The notes: a model not told the origin generated them from the letters alone. A stretch of 64,000 nt of DNA from Roseateles sp. XES5 (GCF_020535545.1 NZ_CP084752.1:3809501-3873500), one strand, 5' to 3'. Shown: positions 24,927-34,665, counted from the stretch's first letter. Made by a program: numbers and translations.

Positions 24927-25997
24927 TTACTGCGGCAGCTTGTCGTCGACGCCGGCGACGTAGAAGTTCATGCCGAGCAGCGTGCCGTCATCCGAAACGG
25001 CGCCGGCTGCCAGCCAGTCCGAACCGTCCTGCTTCTTCACCGGGCCGGTGAAGGGGTGCAGCTCGCCCGAACGGATCTTGGCTTCCACCTCTTCGGCCGC
25101 CTTCTTCACGTCGTCGGGCATGTTGGTGTAGGGCGCCATCGTCAGGATGCCGTCCTTCAGGCCGTCCCAGATCTGCTCCGACTTCCAGGTACCGTCGAGA
25201 ACCGCCTGCGTGCGCTTGATGTAATAGGCGCCCCAGGTGTCGACGATGGCGGTCAGCTGGGTGTTCGGGCCGGCGGCGATCATGTCCGAAGCCTGGCCGA
25301 AGGCGTGGATGCCACGCTCGGCGGCAACCTGCATCGGCGCCGTCGAGTCGGTGTGCTGCGTCAGGATGTCGACGCCCTGGTCGGCCAGCGCCTTGGCGGC
25401 GTCGGCTTCCTTGCCCGGATCGGCCCAGGTGTTGGCCCAGACGATCTTGACCTTGAAGTCCGGGTTGACGGACTGCGCGCCGAGCATGAAGGCGTTGATG
25501 CCCATCACGACTTCCGGGATCGGGAAGGAGGCGATGTAGCCGGCGACGCCCTTCTTGGACATCTTGGCGGCGATCACGCCCTGGATGTAACGTCCCTCAT
25601 AGAAGCGGGCATTGTAGGTGCCGACGTTTTCGGCGCTCTTGAAGCCGGTGGCGTGTTCGAACTTCACGTCCGGGAACTTCTGGGCGACCTTGATCGTCGC
25701 GTCCATGAAGCCGAAGGATGTGGTGAAGACGAGCGCGCAGCCCGAGCGCGCCATGCGCTCGACGGCGCGTTCGGCATCCGGGCCTTCCGGCACGTTTTCG
25801 AGGAAGGCGGTCTCGATCTTGTCGCCCATCGCCTTTTCGAGTTCCTGGCGGCCGCGGTCGTGGCCTTCCGAATAGCCGCCATCCGTCTTGGAGCCGACGT
25901 AGATAAAGCAGATTTTCGTCTTGTCCTGGGCGCTGGCGACGGCGGCAAAGCCGAGAACCGCGGCCGAGGTTGCGAGAGCGAGAATGATTTTCTTCAT
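24927..25997 (-). CDS. BMP family ABC transporter substrate-binding protein
   Basis: 356-aa periplasmic binding protein of the basic membrane protein (BmpA/TmpC) family, whose members bind purine nucleosides. A signal peptide spans residues 1-23 (ASA-Q). Family features include FIYVGSKTDGGYSEGHDRGRQELEKAMG, FGFMDATIKVAQKFPDVKFEHATG and GINAFMLGAQSVNPD. Last gene of the minus-strand operon ATPase-permease-permease-SBP, 48 bp behind permease 2. The set probably imports nucleosides; the precise ligand is not shown by sequence. Confidence 0.9.
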   Translation of the reverse strand: MKKIILALATSAAVLGFAAVASAQDKTKICFIYVGSKTDGGYSEGHDRGRQELEKAMGDKIETAFLENVPEGPDAERAVERMARSGCALVFTTSFGFMDATIKVAQKFPDVKFEHATGFKSAENVGTYNARFYEGRYIQGVIAAKMSKKGVAGYIASFPIPEVVMGINAFMLGAQSVNPDFKVKIVWANTWADPGKEADAAKALADQGVDILTQHTDSTAPMQVAAERGIHAFGQASDMIAAGPNTQLTAIVDTWGAYYIKRTQAVLDGTWKSEQIWDGLKDGILTMAPYTNMPDDVKKAAEEVEAKIRSGELHPFTGPVKKQDGSDWLAAGAVSDDGTLLGMNFYVAGVDDKLPQ

Positions 25998-26045
25998 TTT
26001 ATCCTCTGTGGTTGGAGTGGTTGTGTCCCGTCTTCTTGTTCTTCA

Positions 26046-26966
26046 TCACCGATCGGGCACGAACGGCTTGCCGAGCGAGGCAGGCGTGTTGATCAGCGTC
26101 ATGCGTCGATTGTGCGATATCAGAATGAGTACGATAACAGTGGCGGCATAGGGAAGAGCCGACAGGAATTGCGACGGAATGCCGATGCCGAAGGCCTGGG
26201 CGTGCAGCTGGCTGATCGACACCGCGCCGAAGAGATAACCGCCGAGCAGCACCCGCCACGGCCGCCAGGAGGCGAAGACGACGAGCGCCAGCGCGATCCA
26301 GCCGCGCCCGGCCGACATGTTCTCCACCCATTGCGGGGTATAGACGAGCGAAAGCTGCGCGCCGGCAAGGCCCGCGCAGGCGCCGCCGAACATCACGGCG
26401 AGGTAGCGCGTGCGGATGACATGGATGCCGAGCGCGTGGGCGGAGGCATGGTTGTCGCCGATGGCGCGGATTTTCAGACCCGTGCGGCTCTTGAACAGGA
26501 ACCAGTTGACGCCGATGACCAGCGCGATCGACAGGTAGAAGATGATGTCCTGCCGGAAGAGCAGCGGGCCGAGGAAGGGAATATCGGCGAGGACGGGGAT
26601 TTCGATGGGCTGGAGCTTCGCGCCGGACATGCCGACATAGGGCTCGCCGATCTGGCCGGACACGCCGAGGCCGAGAATGGTCAGCGCAAGGCCGGTCGCC
26701 ACCTGGTTGGCGACGAGCGTCAGCGTCAGGAAGCCGAAGAGCAGCGAGAACAGCGCGCCGCCGACGATGCCGGCGAGGATGCCGATATAGGGCGAGCCGG
26801 TGACCTGGGTGGCGGCGAAGGCGATGGCCGCGCCCATGACCATCATGCCTTCCACGCCGAGATTGAGCACGCCGGTGCGTTCGGTGACGAGCTCGCCGAT
26901 GGAGGCGAGCACCAGCGGCGTTGCTGCGGTGATGACCGTCAGGAGGATTGCTTCGATCATGCCCAT
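26046..26966 (-). CDS. Nucleoside-type ABC transporter permease 2
   Basis: 306-aa inner-membrane permease of the BPD_transp_2 (branched-chain/ribose type) family with around nine hydrophobic helices. Family signatures: PLVLASIGELVTERTGVLNLGVEGMMVMGA near the N-terminus, and GDNHASAHALGI, the coupling loop. The start ATG at 26966 shares a base with the stop of permease 1 (TGATG). Forms the channel with permease 1. Confidence 0.9.
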   Translation of the reverse strand: MGMIEAILLTVITAATPLVLASIGELVTERTGVLNLGVEGMMVMGAAIAFAATQVTGSPYIGILAGIVGGALFSLLFGFLTLTLVANQVATGLALTILGLGVSGQIGEPYVGMSGAKLQPIEIPVLADIPFLGPLLFRQDIIFYLSIALVIGVNWFLFKSRTGLKIRAIGDNHASAHALGIHVIRTRYLAVMFGGACAGLAGAQLSLVYTPQWVENMSAGRGWIALALVVFASWRPWRVLLGGYLFGAVSISQLHAQAFGIGIPSQFLSALPYAATVIVLILISHNRRMTLINTPASLGKPFVPDR

Positions 26967-28060
26967 CAGTGCGCTCCGCCTTCGCTGGACCGGCCGAGGC
27001 GGGAGAAGACCAGCCGGATCTTGTATTGGATGAGCGTGTCGCAGGAGAGCACGAAGAACAGCAGCAGCCCCTGGAAGACACGCGTGACCTTGTCGGAGAC
27101 GCTGAGCGTCAGCTGCACCGCCTCGCCGCCGACATAGGTCAGCGCCAGGAAGAGGCCCGCCGCGATGATGCTCAGCGGATTGAGGCGGCCGAGGAAGGCG
27201 ACGATGATCGCGGTGAAGCCATAGCCGGGCGAAATGATCGGCTGCAGCTTGCCGATGGTGCCGCTGACCTCGGAAATGCCGGCAAGACCGGCGAGCGCGC
27301 CGGACAGCAGCAGCGAAAACCAGATCATGCGCTTGGAGGAGAAGCCGGCAAAGCGCCCTGCCCGCTCCGACTGGCCGAGCACGGTGATCTCGAAGCCCTT
27401 CAGCGTGTAGCGCATCATGATCCACAGGCCGATGGCGGCGATGACGGCGAAGGCGAAGCCGAGATTGGCCCGTCCCGAGGAAACGAGCTCGGGCAGGATC
27501 GCTTCCGGCGCGAAGTCGCGCGTTACGGGGAAGTTGTAGGCATCCGGGCTGCGCCAGGGGCCGCGCACCAGCCAGTCGAGGAAGAGCTGGGCGATATAGA
27601 CCAGCATCAGGCTCGTCAGGATTTCGTTGGTGTTCATATGCGCCTTGAGGAAGGCGGGAATGGCGGCATAAAGCGCGCCGCCGATCATGCCGAAGATCAG
27701 CATCAGCGGAAGGACGAGCGAGGAATGCCAGTCGTGGAAGACGACGGGCACGATGGCGCCGGCAATGGCGCCGGCGATGAACTGGCCTTCGGCGCCGATG
27801 TTCCAGTTGTTGGACCGGTAGCAGACGGAGAGGCCCACGGCGATCAGGATCAGCGGCGCGGCCTTGATGGCGATCTCGTGCAGCGACCAGACATCGAGCA
27901 GCGGCTCGATGAAGAAGCTGTAGAGCGCCGAGCCCGGGCTCTTGCCGAGCAGCGCGAACATGATGCCGCCGGCAATGACGGTAAGGCCCAGCGCCAGGAA
28001 CGGCGACAGCAGCGAGAAGAACGTGGACGGATTGGCGCGTTTTTCCAGTTCAATGCGCAT
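26966..28060 (-). CDS. Nucleoside-type ABC transporter permease 1
   Basis: 364-aa inner-membrane permease of the same family as its neighbour. It contains VCYRSNNWNIGAEGQFIAGA and the coupling-loop region FEITVLGQSERAGRFAGFS. About nine to ten transmembrane helices. Its ATG at 28060 lies inside the end of the ATPase gene (11-base overlap), and its stop overlaps the next permease start, indicating coupled synthesis of the complex. Confidence 0.9.
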   Translation of the reverse strand: MRIELEKRANPSTFFSLLSPFLALGLTVIAGGIMFALLGKSPGSALYSFFIEPLLDVWSLHEIAIKAAPLILIAVGLSVCYRSNNWNIGAEGQFIAGAIAGAIVPVVFHDWHSSLVLPLMLIFGMIGGALYAAIPAFLKAHMNTNEILTSLMLVYIAQLFLDWLVRGPWRSPDAYNFPVTRDFAPEAILPELVSSGRANLGFAFAVIAAIGLWIMMRYTLKGFEITVLGQSERAGRFAGFSSKRMIWFSLLLSGALAGLAGISEVSGTIGKLQPIISPGYGFTAIIVAFLGRLNPLSIIAAGLFLALTYVGGEAVQLTLSVSDKVTRVFQGLLLFFVLSCDTLIQYKIRLVFSRLGRSSEGGAH

Positions 28061-29624
28061 GAGCCGCCTCCTCGCCTTCGGTCTTGCCGTACATGCCGCC
28101 CATCAGGAGGCCGATCTTCTCGCGTGTCAGGTCGCGCGCGGGATAGGCGTCGGACAGCCGCCCCTCGCTGATGACGGCGATTTCCGTCGCCACCTCGAAG
28201 ATTTCGTCGAGGTCCTGGCTGACGACCAGCACGGCCGAGCCGGCCTTGGCAAGGTCCACCAGCGCCTGGCGGATGCGGCTTGCCGCGCCGGCATCGACGC
28301 CCCAGGTCGGCTGGTTGACGATCAGCACGGCCGGCTGGCGATCCAGCTCGCGGCCGACGATATATTTCTGCAGGTTGCCGCCGGAGAGCGAACCGGCGGC
28401 CGGGTCCTCGCCGCTCTTGCGCACGTCCATGTTTTCGGAAATGCGCTTCGAGGCGATGCGCACGACGGCATGGCGGATGATGCCGAGCACGCCGCCGGAC
28501 AGGAACGTCTTGCGGTCCGACTGGTTGCGCGCCAGGACGAGATTGTCGGAGAGCGGAAGGCCGGGCACCGCCGCATGGCCATGGCGCTCCTCCGGCACGA
28601 AACCCGCGCCCATCAGGCGGCGGGCGGTGATGCCGAGATTGCCGGCCGCCTTGCCGCGCACGAAGACGGCGGACGCATCCGCCACCGGATATTCGCCCGA
28701 CAGCGCGTCGAACAGCTCACCCTGGCCGTTGCCCGCGACGCCGGCAATCGCCAGCACCTCGCCGCCCCGCACCTTCAGACAGACATTCTTCAGCGCGACG
28801 GCGAAGGGCGTCCTTGCGGGAACGCTCAGATGGCGCGCTTCCAGCAGCACCTCGCCCTTGGTGTTCGTACCGGCCGCGCTCACCGAAGCGACGTCGCTGC
28901 CGACCATCATGCGGGCGAGCGAGGCCGGCGTTTCCTTGCGCGGATCGCAGGCGCCGGTGACCTTGCCGTGACGCAGCACCGTGGCGCGGTCGCAGATGCG
29001 CTGCACCTCTTCCAGCCGGTGGCTGATATAGAGAACCGAGCGGCCCTCGGCCTTCAGCTTGGCGAGCGTCTCGAACAGCCGGTCCGCCTCCTGCGGCGTC
29101 AGCACCGAGGTCGGCTCGTCGAGGATGATGAGTTCGGGGTTCTGCAGCAGCGCGCGCACGATCTCGATGCGCTGGCGCTCGCCGACCGACAGATCCGCGA
29201 CATGGGCGTTCGGATCGAGCGGCAGGCCGTAGAGGTGGGAAAGGCGCGAGGCCTCTTCCGCCACCTTGGAAAGCGAAATGCCGGGGCTCAGCGACAGGGC
29301 GATGTTCTCGGCCACCGTCAGCGCTTCGAAGAGCGAAAAGTGCTGGAAGACCATGCCGATGCCGAGCCGGCGCGCGGCGCCCGGGCTGGAAATGCGGACG
29401 GATTCGCCCTTCCACAGGATATCGCCGCTCGTCGGGGCCAGAACGCCGTAGATGATCTTCATCAGCGTGGACTTGCCCGCGCCGTTCTCGCCCAGCACGG
29501 CGTGGATCTGGCCCGGCTGGATATCGAGGTCGATGCCGTTGCAGGCGGCAAACGTACCGAAAAGTTTTGTCAGGCTGCGGACAGCCAGCAACGGACTGCC
29601 CCCGGGTGCTCCAACGGCTGACAC
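28050..29624 (-). CDS. Nucleoside-type ABC transporter ATP-binding protein (two domains)
   Basis: 524-aa ATPase with two nucleotide-binding domains. Domain 1 is complete: GENGAGKST (Walker A, about residue 45), VGERQR (signature variant) and LIILDEPTSVLTP. Domain 2 has the degenerate P-loop GVAGNGQGE and signature LSGGNLQK, as usual in sugar/nucleoside importers of this class. The start is GTG at 29624 with AGGGGG upstream. First gene of the operon; 45 bp separate it from the quinone oxidoreductase gene upstream on the same strand. Confidence 0.92.
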   Translation of the reverse strand: MSAVGAPGGSPLLAVRSLTKLFGTFAACNGIDLDIQPGQIHAVLGENGAGKSTLMKIIYGVLAPTSGDILWKGESVRISSPGAARRLGIGMVFQHFSLFEALTVAENIALSLSPGISLSKVAEEASRLSHLYGLPLDPNAHVADLSVGERQRIEIVRALLQNPELIILDEPTSVLTPQEADRLFETLAKLKAEGRSVLYISHRLEEVQRICDRATVLRHGKVTGACDPRKETPASLARMMVGSDVASVSAAGTNTKGEVLLEARHLSVPARTPFAVALKNVCLKVRGGEVLAIAGVAGNGQGELFDALSGEYPVADASAVFVRGKAAGNLGITARRLMGAGFVPEERHGHAAVPGLPLSDNLVLARNQSDRKTFLSGGVLGIIRHAVVRIASKRISENMDVRKSGEDPAAGSLSGGNLQKYIVGRELDRQPAVLIVNQPTWGVDAGAASRIRQALVDLAKAGSAVLVVSQDLDEIFEVATEIAVISEGRLSDAYPARDLTREKIGLLMGGMYGKTEGEEAAHAH

Positions 29625-29668
29625 TCTGCCCCCTCTCGTCTCATGCCCCGGCGCCCCTTGGGGGCTTG

Positions 29669-30640
29669 TCAGGGGATGAGCAATGTCGTTCCACTTGTTT
29701 TTCTTGTTTCCAGATCCGTGTGCGCGCGCCCCGCATCCGCCAACGGATAAGTCTGATGAATATTGATACGCACTTTGTTGCTTTGCACAACATCAAAGAG
29801 CGAGTTTGCACATGCATCGAGTGCGTCGCGCGTCGCGATATAGGCGAAGAGCGTCGGGCGCGTCGCGTAGAGCGATCCCTTCTGCGACAGCAGGCCCATG
29901 TTGAAGGCCTCGACGGGACCGGAGGAATTGCCGAAGCTGACGAAGAGCCCGCGCGGCTTCAGGCAATCCAGCGACTTGGGGAACGTATCCTTGCCGACGG
30001 AATCGTAGACGACGTCGACGCCCTTTCCGTTGGTCAGGTCCCGCACCCGCGCGACAAAGTCTTCCTTGCCGTAGTCGATGACATGGTCGTAGCCGTTGGC
30101 GAGCGCGAGATCGATCTTCGCCTGCGAGCCCGCGGTGCCGATGACCGTCGCGCCCAGGGCCTTCGCCCACTGGCCGGCAATGAGGCCGACGCCGCCGGCA
30201 GCCGCATGGAACAGGATCACGCTGCCCGGCTTCACCGGATAGGTCTGGAGCAGCAGGTATTGCGCCGTCATGCCCTTCAGCATCATGGCCGCCGCCGTTT
30301 CCAGCGAAATGCCGTCCGGCACCTTGACCAGATGTTTCGTCGCGACATTGCGTTCGGCCGCATAGGCGCCGTCGGCCGAGGCATAGGCGACGCGGTCGCC
30401 GATGGCGAAATCCGTGACGCCCTCGCCGAGCGCCGTGACCGTGCCCGCTCCTTCCTTGCCGGGGATGAAGGGCGGATCGGCCTTGTAGAGCCCGGTGCGG
30501 AAATAGACGTCGATGAAATTGAGGCCCACGGCGGCCTGCCGGATCTGCACCTCGCCCGGACCCGGCGCATTCAGCGGCACGTCCTCGAGCTTCAGAACTT
30601 CCGGCCCGCCGAGACTGCGGACGACGATCGCCTTGGTCAT
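29669..30640 (-). CDS. Quinone oxidoreductase (zinc-independent MDR)
   Basis: 323-aa NADPH-dependent quinone reductase of the QorA type. N-terminal GroES-like domain (VGLNFIDVYFRTGLY, FIPGKEGAGTV) lacks zinc ligands; the Rossmann domain has AAAGGVG and the quinone reductase/zeta-crystallin signature region. It ends with HTDLETRKTSGTTLL, typical of the family. The start at 30640 (MTKAIVVRSLGG) is chosen over an in-frame upstream extension. It lies 78 bp downstream of pcs on the same strand. Confidence 0.9.
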   Translation of the reverse strand: MTKAIVVRSLGGPEVLKLEDVPLNAPGPGEVQIRQAAVGLNFIDVYFRTGLYKADPPFIPGKEGAGTVTALGEGVTDFAIGDRVAYASADGAYAAERNVATKHLVKVPDGISLETAAAMMLKGMTAQYLLLQTYPVKPGSVILFHAAAGGVGLIAGQWAKALGATVIGTAGSQAKIDLALANGYDHVIDYGKEDFVARVRDLTNGKGVDVVYDSVGKDTFPKSLDCLKPRGLFVSFGNSSGPVEAFNMGLLSQKGSLYATRPTLFAYIATRDALDACANSLFDVVQSNKVRINIHQTYPLADAGRAHTDLETRKTSGTTLLIP

Positions 30641-30718
30641 GTCATGCTCCGTTGTTCTGTTCTCTTGCTTGGTCGCATTGTCCGACACCGAGGCGATGCC
30701 GCTTCGGCTGGACATGCT

Positions 30719-31444
30719 CTACTTGCGGCCAAGATTCGGGAAGGCCTGCAGCACGGCGCCGATGCCGTAGAGATAGAGCCCCGTGCCGACGACGCCCCAG
30801 ACCACCCAGTCGGGCGTGTCGAAATGCAGGAGAAGCGCGTAGCCGCTGAGAGCCGCCCAGAGGAAGAAGATCGCAAGATTGACGGAGCGCAGCCGCTCGA
30901 CGCGCACCGGATGCAGGAAGTTGATCGGCATGAAGGTGAGGAAGACGGAGACGAAGACGATGATCGAGGCCGTCAATTCGCTCGGCTTGATCACGAAGAG
31001 CGTGAAGACCACCATGTTCCACACCACGGGGAAGCCGGAGAAGAAATATTCGTCGGTCTTCATGCCCATGTCGGCATAGTAGATGGCGCTCGACACCACG
31101 ATGGCGCCCGCCGCCACGAAGGACCAGGGCTCGCCGATCATGCCGCTCTGATAGAGTGCGAAGGCCGGAAGAAGCACATAGGTCACATAGTCGATGACGT
31201 TGTCGAGCGTATCGCCCGACCAGTTCGGCAGCACTTCCTTGACGCGCACCTTGCGCGCGATCGGCCCGTCGATGCCGTCGACCAGCAGCGCCAGGCCCAG
31301 CCACCAGAACATGTCCACGAAGCGGTGTTCGGCGGCGGCAACGACGCCGAGAAACGCGAGAAACGATCCGGATGCCGTCAGGATATGAACGGAAAAGGCG
31401 CGGATTTCCGCGTAGGGCACGCGCTTGTAGTTGAAGAACTTCAT
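30719..31444 (-). CDS. pcs: Phosphatidylcholine synthase
   Basis: 241-aa inner-membrane enzyme that condenses choline with CDP-diacylglycerol to phosphatidylcholine, a lipid of rhizobia. The CDP-alcohol phosphotransferase motif is visible as VDGIDGPIARKVRVKEVLPN followed by GDTLDNVIDY; downstream are the Pcs-like PEEYFFSG-type region (MKTDEYFFSGFPVVWN) and about seven to eight membrane helices. Length and the N-terminus MKFFNYKRVPYAEIRAFSVH agree with rhizobial Pcs. ATG at 31444; upstream frames are spurious. Confidence 0.92.
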   Translation of the reverse strand: MKFFNYKRVPYAEIRAFSVHILTASGSFLAFLGVVAAAEHRFVDMFWWLGLALLVDGIDGPIARKVRVKEVLPNWSGDTLDNVIDYVTYVLLPAFALYQSGMIGEPWSFVAAGAIVVSSAIYYADMGMKTDEYFFSGFPVVWNMVVFTLFVIKPSELTASIIVFVSVFLTFMPINFLHPVRVERLRSVNLAIFFLWAALSGYALLLHFDTPDWVVWGVVGTGLYLYGIGAVLQAFPNLGRK

Positions 31445-31687
31445 TGCCGTTCGCAGTCCATCCCTTGGGGCCTGTCCCGGCCGCGGCCGGATGTGCCCTC
31501 TTGTGCGGTCACTGCCGGTAATATGCATTGATTGCCCGGCATCGCCAGTGGAAATCGCCCCGCCGCCGGGTGGTTCCATGGCCTGCGCCGATTCATCCCA
31601 TGGAAATTGCCCCTTTGCGGGCCTAGTCTTGGCGCGATAGAAGCAGCGCAAATCTGTGGGAAACGCTTCCCGCCCCGGAGGTCGGTC

Positions 31688-32887
31688 ATGAGACAATTCG
31701 ATATCGCGGTCGTCGGCGCCGGACTTGCCGGCAGCCTCGCCGCCCTGGCGCTCGCCGAATCGGGCCGCAGCGTCGCGCTGATCGCGCCGCCGACACGCGC
31801 CAGCGACGGCCGCACGACCGCGCTCATGGACCAGTCCATCGCCTTCCTGAAGACCCTCGGCCTGTGGGACGACATCGCCCCGCACGCCGCGGCGCTGGAA
31901 ACCATGCAGATTCTCGACGGCACGTCCCGCCTGCTGCGCGCCCCGCCCGTCGCCTTCCGCGCCGGCGAAGTCGGCCTCGAGGCCTTCGGCTACAACATCC
32001 CCAATGCCCCGTTCCTGACCGTGCTCGATGCACGCATCGCCGCGTATCAGGGCATCGCGCGGCTGGAAAACGGCGTGACGGCCGCAACCACGTTCGAGGC
32101 CGGCGTCGAACTGGTGCTCGACACGGGCGAGCGCGTCACGGCCGGTCTCGTCGTAGGGGCGGACGGGCGCAAGTCGAAGATCCGCGACAGCGCCGGCATC
32201 GACGTGAAGACCTGGTCCTATCCGCAGGCCGCGCTTGTGCTCAACTTCACGCATGAACGCCCGCACGGCAACGCCTCCACCGAGTTCCACACCGAGAGCG
32301 GCCCCTTCACGCAGGTGCCCCTGCCCGGCCGTCGCTCCAGCCTCGTCTGGGTCCTGCCGCCGGCGGAGGCGGCGCGCCTGCGCGATCTCTCCACCTCCGA
32401 TCTCGGCCAGGCGGTCGAGGCGCGCATGCAGTCCATGCTCGGCAAGGTTTCCGTCGAGGGTGGCGCGCAAAGTTTTCCGCTGTCGGGCATGACGGCGGCG
32501 CGGTTCGGCAAGGGGCGCTTCGTGCTGGTCGGCGAGGCCGCGCATGCCTTCCCGCCCATCGGCGCGCAGGGCCTCAATCTCAGCCTGCGCGATATCATGG
32601 CGTTGCGGGAGGTTCTCTCCAGTGCAGAGCCGGCCACCGTCGGCGAACGCTTCGACCGCAAGCGGCAGGCGGATGTGCGCTCGCGCACGCTCAGCGTCGA
32701 CCTGCTCAACCGCTCGCTCCTGTCGGATTTCCTGCCCGTGCAGTTCCTGCGCTCGGCGGGCCTGCATCTGTTATCGGCGCTCGGGCCGTTGCGCGGCATC
32801 GTCATGCGCGAAGGCATCGAGCCGCTCGGCTCGCTCAAGGCCTTGCGCGACACGCTACGGGAACGGGTCGCCCGGAAGCAGGCCTGA
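31688..32887 (+). CDS. UbiH/UbiF/COQ6 family FAD-dependent monooxygenase
   Basis: 399-aa flavoprotein, probably a ring hydroxylase of ubiquinone biosynthesis. FAD motifs: GAGLAG near residue 10, the VVGADGRKSKIR region (DG motif) at about 155-166 and GEAAHAFPPIGAQGLNLSLRD near 285-305, the signature of ubiquinone hydroxylases. ATG at 31688 is used because the protein then begins MRQFDIAVVGAGLAG. The 3' end overlaps the convergent AEC transporter gene by 33 bases. Which ring position is hydroxylated cannot be told. Confidence 0.88.
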   Translation: MRQFDIAVVGAGLAGSLAALALAESGRSVALIAPPTRASDGRTTALMDQSIAFLKTLGLWDDIAPHAAALETMQILDGTSRLLRAPPVAFRAGEVGLEAFGYNIPNAPFLTVLDARIAAYQGIARLENGVTAATTFEAGVELVLDTGERVTAGLVVGADGRKSKIRDSAGIDVKTWSYPQAALVLNFTHERPHGNASTEFHTESGPFTQVPLPGRRSSLVWVLPPAEAARLRDLSTSDLGQAVEARMQSMLGKVSVEGGAQSFPLSGMTAARFGKGRFVLVGEAAHAFPPIGAQGLNLSLRDIMALREVLSSAEPATVGERFDRKRQADVRSRTLSVDLLNRSLLSDFLPVQFLRSAGLHLLSALGPLRGIVMREGIEPLGSLKALRDTLRERVARKQA

Positions 32888-33817
32888 CTTGATCAGGTAG
32901 AGCAGGACCGTCACCGTCGCGACCGACAGCACCGTGGTGATGAGGATGGTCGCCGAGGCCCGCTCCTGCCAGACGCCATATTGCTGGCCGATGACGAAGA
33001 CATTCGTCGCCGTCGGCAATGCGGCGAGCAGCACGGCTGTGAACACCCAGACCGGGTCGAAATTGCCGAAGAAGCCCAGCACCAGATACATGGTGACGGG
33101 CAGCAGCAGCAGCTTTGCCGGCACGATATAGCCGATTTCGACCGGCACCCGCTTCAACGGCCGAAGCGCGAGCGTGACCCCCATGGCAAAGAGCGCGCAG
33201 GGCGCCGCCGCCTGCGCGAGATAGTCGATCAGCCGCTGTAGCGGGAGCGGCGGTTCGAAGCCGGCAAAGGCGGCGACGAAACCGGCCGCCGTGGCGATGA
33301 TGAAGGGATGCGTCACGATCTTCTGCACGATGCCGCCGATCACCGCGATCATCGGCCGCTTCTCGCCGCCGGCCAGCGCCATCAGCGCCGGCGCCACCAT
33401 GAAGTGCAGCATGTTCTCGAAGCAGAAGACGAGTGCGACGGGCACCGCCGCCGGCTCACCGAAGGCGAGCAGGGCGAGCCCCGGCCCCATATAGCCGATA
33501 TTGCCATAGGCTGCTGCAAGCCCCTGGATCGTCGCCTCGCCGATGGTCGCGCGGCGAAGCCAGAGGCCAATCACGAAGATGAGGGTAAAGACGAGATAGG
33601 TCGCGCCGATATCGGCAAGGATGAAATCGACGCGCGTCAATTGCTCGATCGGCGTCTTCGCCACCAGCTTGAAGAACAGCGCCGGCAGCGCGATGTAGAT
33701 GATGAAGGTGTTGAGCCAGCCGAGCGCTTCCACCGGTTGCTTCGTGATGCGCGCGACCACGTAACCGAGGAAGATCATGCCGAAGAACGGCAGCACCAGT
33801 CCGATGATGTCCGCCAT
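32855..33817 (-). CDS. AEC family transporter (auxin efflux carrier/malonate type)
   Basis: 320-aa inner-membrane carrier with about ten hydrophobic segments. Family features: FFGMIFLGYVVAR at the N-terminus, the long loop-poor first half with LFFKLVAKTP, the central NIGYMGPGLALL, and the C-terminal PTATNVFVIGQQYG. Related carriers export auxin-like acids or take up malonate. It is convergent with the UbiH-type gene and overlaps its last 33 bases. ATG at 33817. Substrate unknown. Confidence 0.88.
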   Translation of the reverse strand: MADIIGLVLPFFGMIFLGYVVARITKQPVEALGWLNTFIIYIALPALFFKLVAKTPIEQLTRVDFILADIGATYLVFTLIFVIGLWLRRATIGEATIQGLAAAYGNIGYMGPGLALLAFGEPAAVPVALVFCFENMLHFMVAPALMALAGGEKRPMIAVIGGIVQKIVTHPFIIATAAGFVAAFAGFEPPLPLQRLIDYLAQAAAPCALFAMGVTLALRPLKRVPVEIGYIVPAKLLLLPVTMYLVLGFFGNFDPVWVFTAVLLAALPTATNVFVIGQQYGVWQERASATILITTVLSVATVTVLLYLIKSGLLPGDPFP

Positions 33818-33915
33818 GGGCTGAAGCCTGCTCCCGCCTGATCGGGCCGATGCCCTGGCATTCCCTTTGTCGCCGGATGCGACGCCGGAGCGGCGCCGCA
33901 CCGGCTCAGGATGCT

Positions 33916-34665
33916 CTAGCCGATTTGCGAGAGAATGGGAAACGTTTGCTGGAACCAGATGGCGACGGCGCTGATATAGCCGAAGATGAAGGCGAGGCCC
34001 GTCAGGATGAGCAGCACGCCCATCAGCTTTTCCACCGTACCGAGATGGCGGCGGAAGCGCACAAGGAAGCGCATGAAGGCGCCCGAAAAGCCGGCGGCGA
34101 TCCAGAACGGAACGGCAAGCCCCAGCGAGTAGACGGCCAGCAACGCGGCCCCGTCGCCCACCGTCTCGCGCGCGGCGGCAACGCCGAGGATCGCGCCGAG
34201 CACCGGGCCGATGCAGGGTGTCCAGCCGAAGGCGAAGGCGAGGCCCATGACATAGGCGCCGGAGGCCGTTGCCGGCTTGCCGCCGCCCTGGAAACGCGCT
34301 TCGCGTGCAAAGAGCCCGATGCGCAGGATGCCGAGGAAGTGCAGTCCCATGAGAATGATGATGACGCCGCCGATCTGCGCGAGCACATCGAGATGCCTGC
34401 GCAGCACCATGCCGATCGTCGAGGCCCCCGCGCCGAGCGCGATGAAGACCGTGGCGAAGCCGAGCGTGAAGAAGAATGCCGCCAAGAGCACCGCCCCCCG
34501 CGCATCCCGCCGCACCGCCACCGCCTCGTTGCCGCGGAACTGATCCACCGAAATGCCCGCCATGTAGCACAGATAGGGCGGCACGAGCGGCAGCACGCAG
34601 GGCGACAGGAACGACAGGGCGCCGGCAAGAAGCGCGCTCAACAGGGAAATATCGGCAATCGACAA
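33916..34665 (-). CDS. ccdA: Cytochrome c biogenesis protein CcdA
   Basis: 249-aa membrane protein that carries reducing power from cytosolic thioredoxin to periplasmic apocytochrome/CcmG-type thioredoxins. Six hydrophobic helices and the two conserved cysteines are seen in LSPCVLPLVPPY and WTPCIGPVLG. The start is a TTG at 34665 (MSIADISLLSALLAG), with GGAG 7 nt upstream; longer frames have no ribosome site. This is relevant to the cytochrome c gene at 39.7-43.0 kb, whose haem attachment needs reduced cysteines, but there is no genetic linkage. Confidence 0.9.
   Translation of the reverse strand: MSIADISLLSALLAGALSFLSPCVLPLVPPYLCYMAGISVDQFRGNEAVAVRRDARGAVLLAAFFFTLGFATVFIALGAGASTIGMVLRRHLDVLAQIGGVIIILMGLHFLGILRIGLFAREARFQGGGKPATASGAYVMGLAFAFGWTPCIGPVLGAILGVAAARETVGDGAALLAVYSLGLAVPFWIAAGFSGAFMRFLVRFRRHLGTVEKLMGVLLILTGLAFIFGYISAVAIWFQQTFPILSQIG

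Noticed and set aside
28050..29624. Degenerate second P-loop in the BMP-type ATPase as a possible mutation
   Set aside because: Atypical second nucleotide site is usual for two-domain sugar/nucleoside importer ATPases.
30719..32767. A 682-codon minus-strand frame spanning pcs and the antisense of the UbiH-type gene
   Set aside because: Only its C-terminal 241 codons (pcs) are protein-like; the upstream part is antisense to a clear flavoprotein gene.
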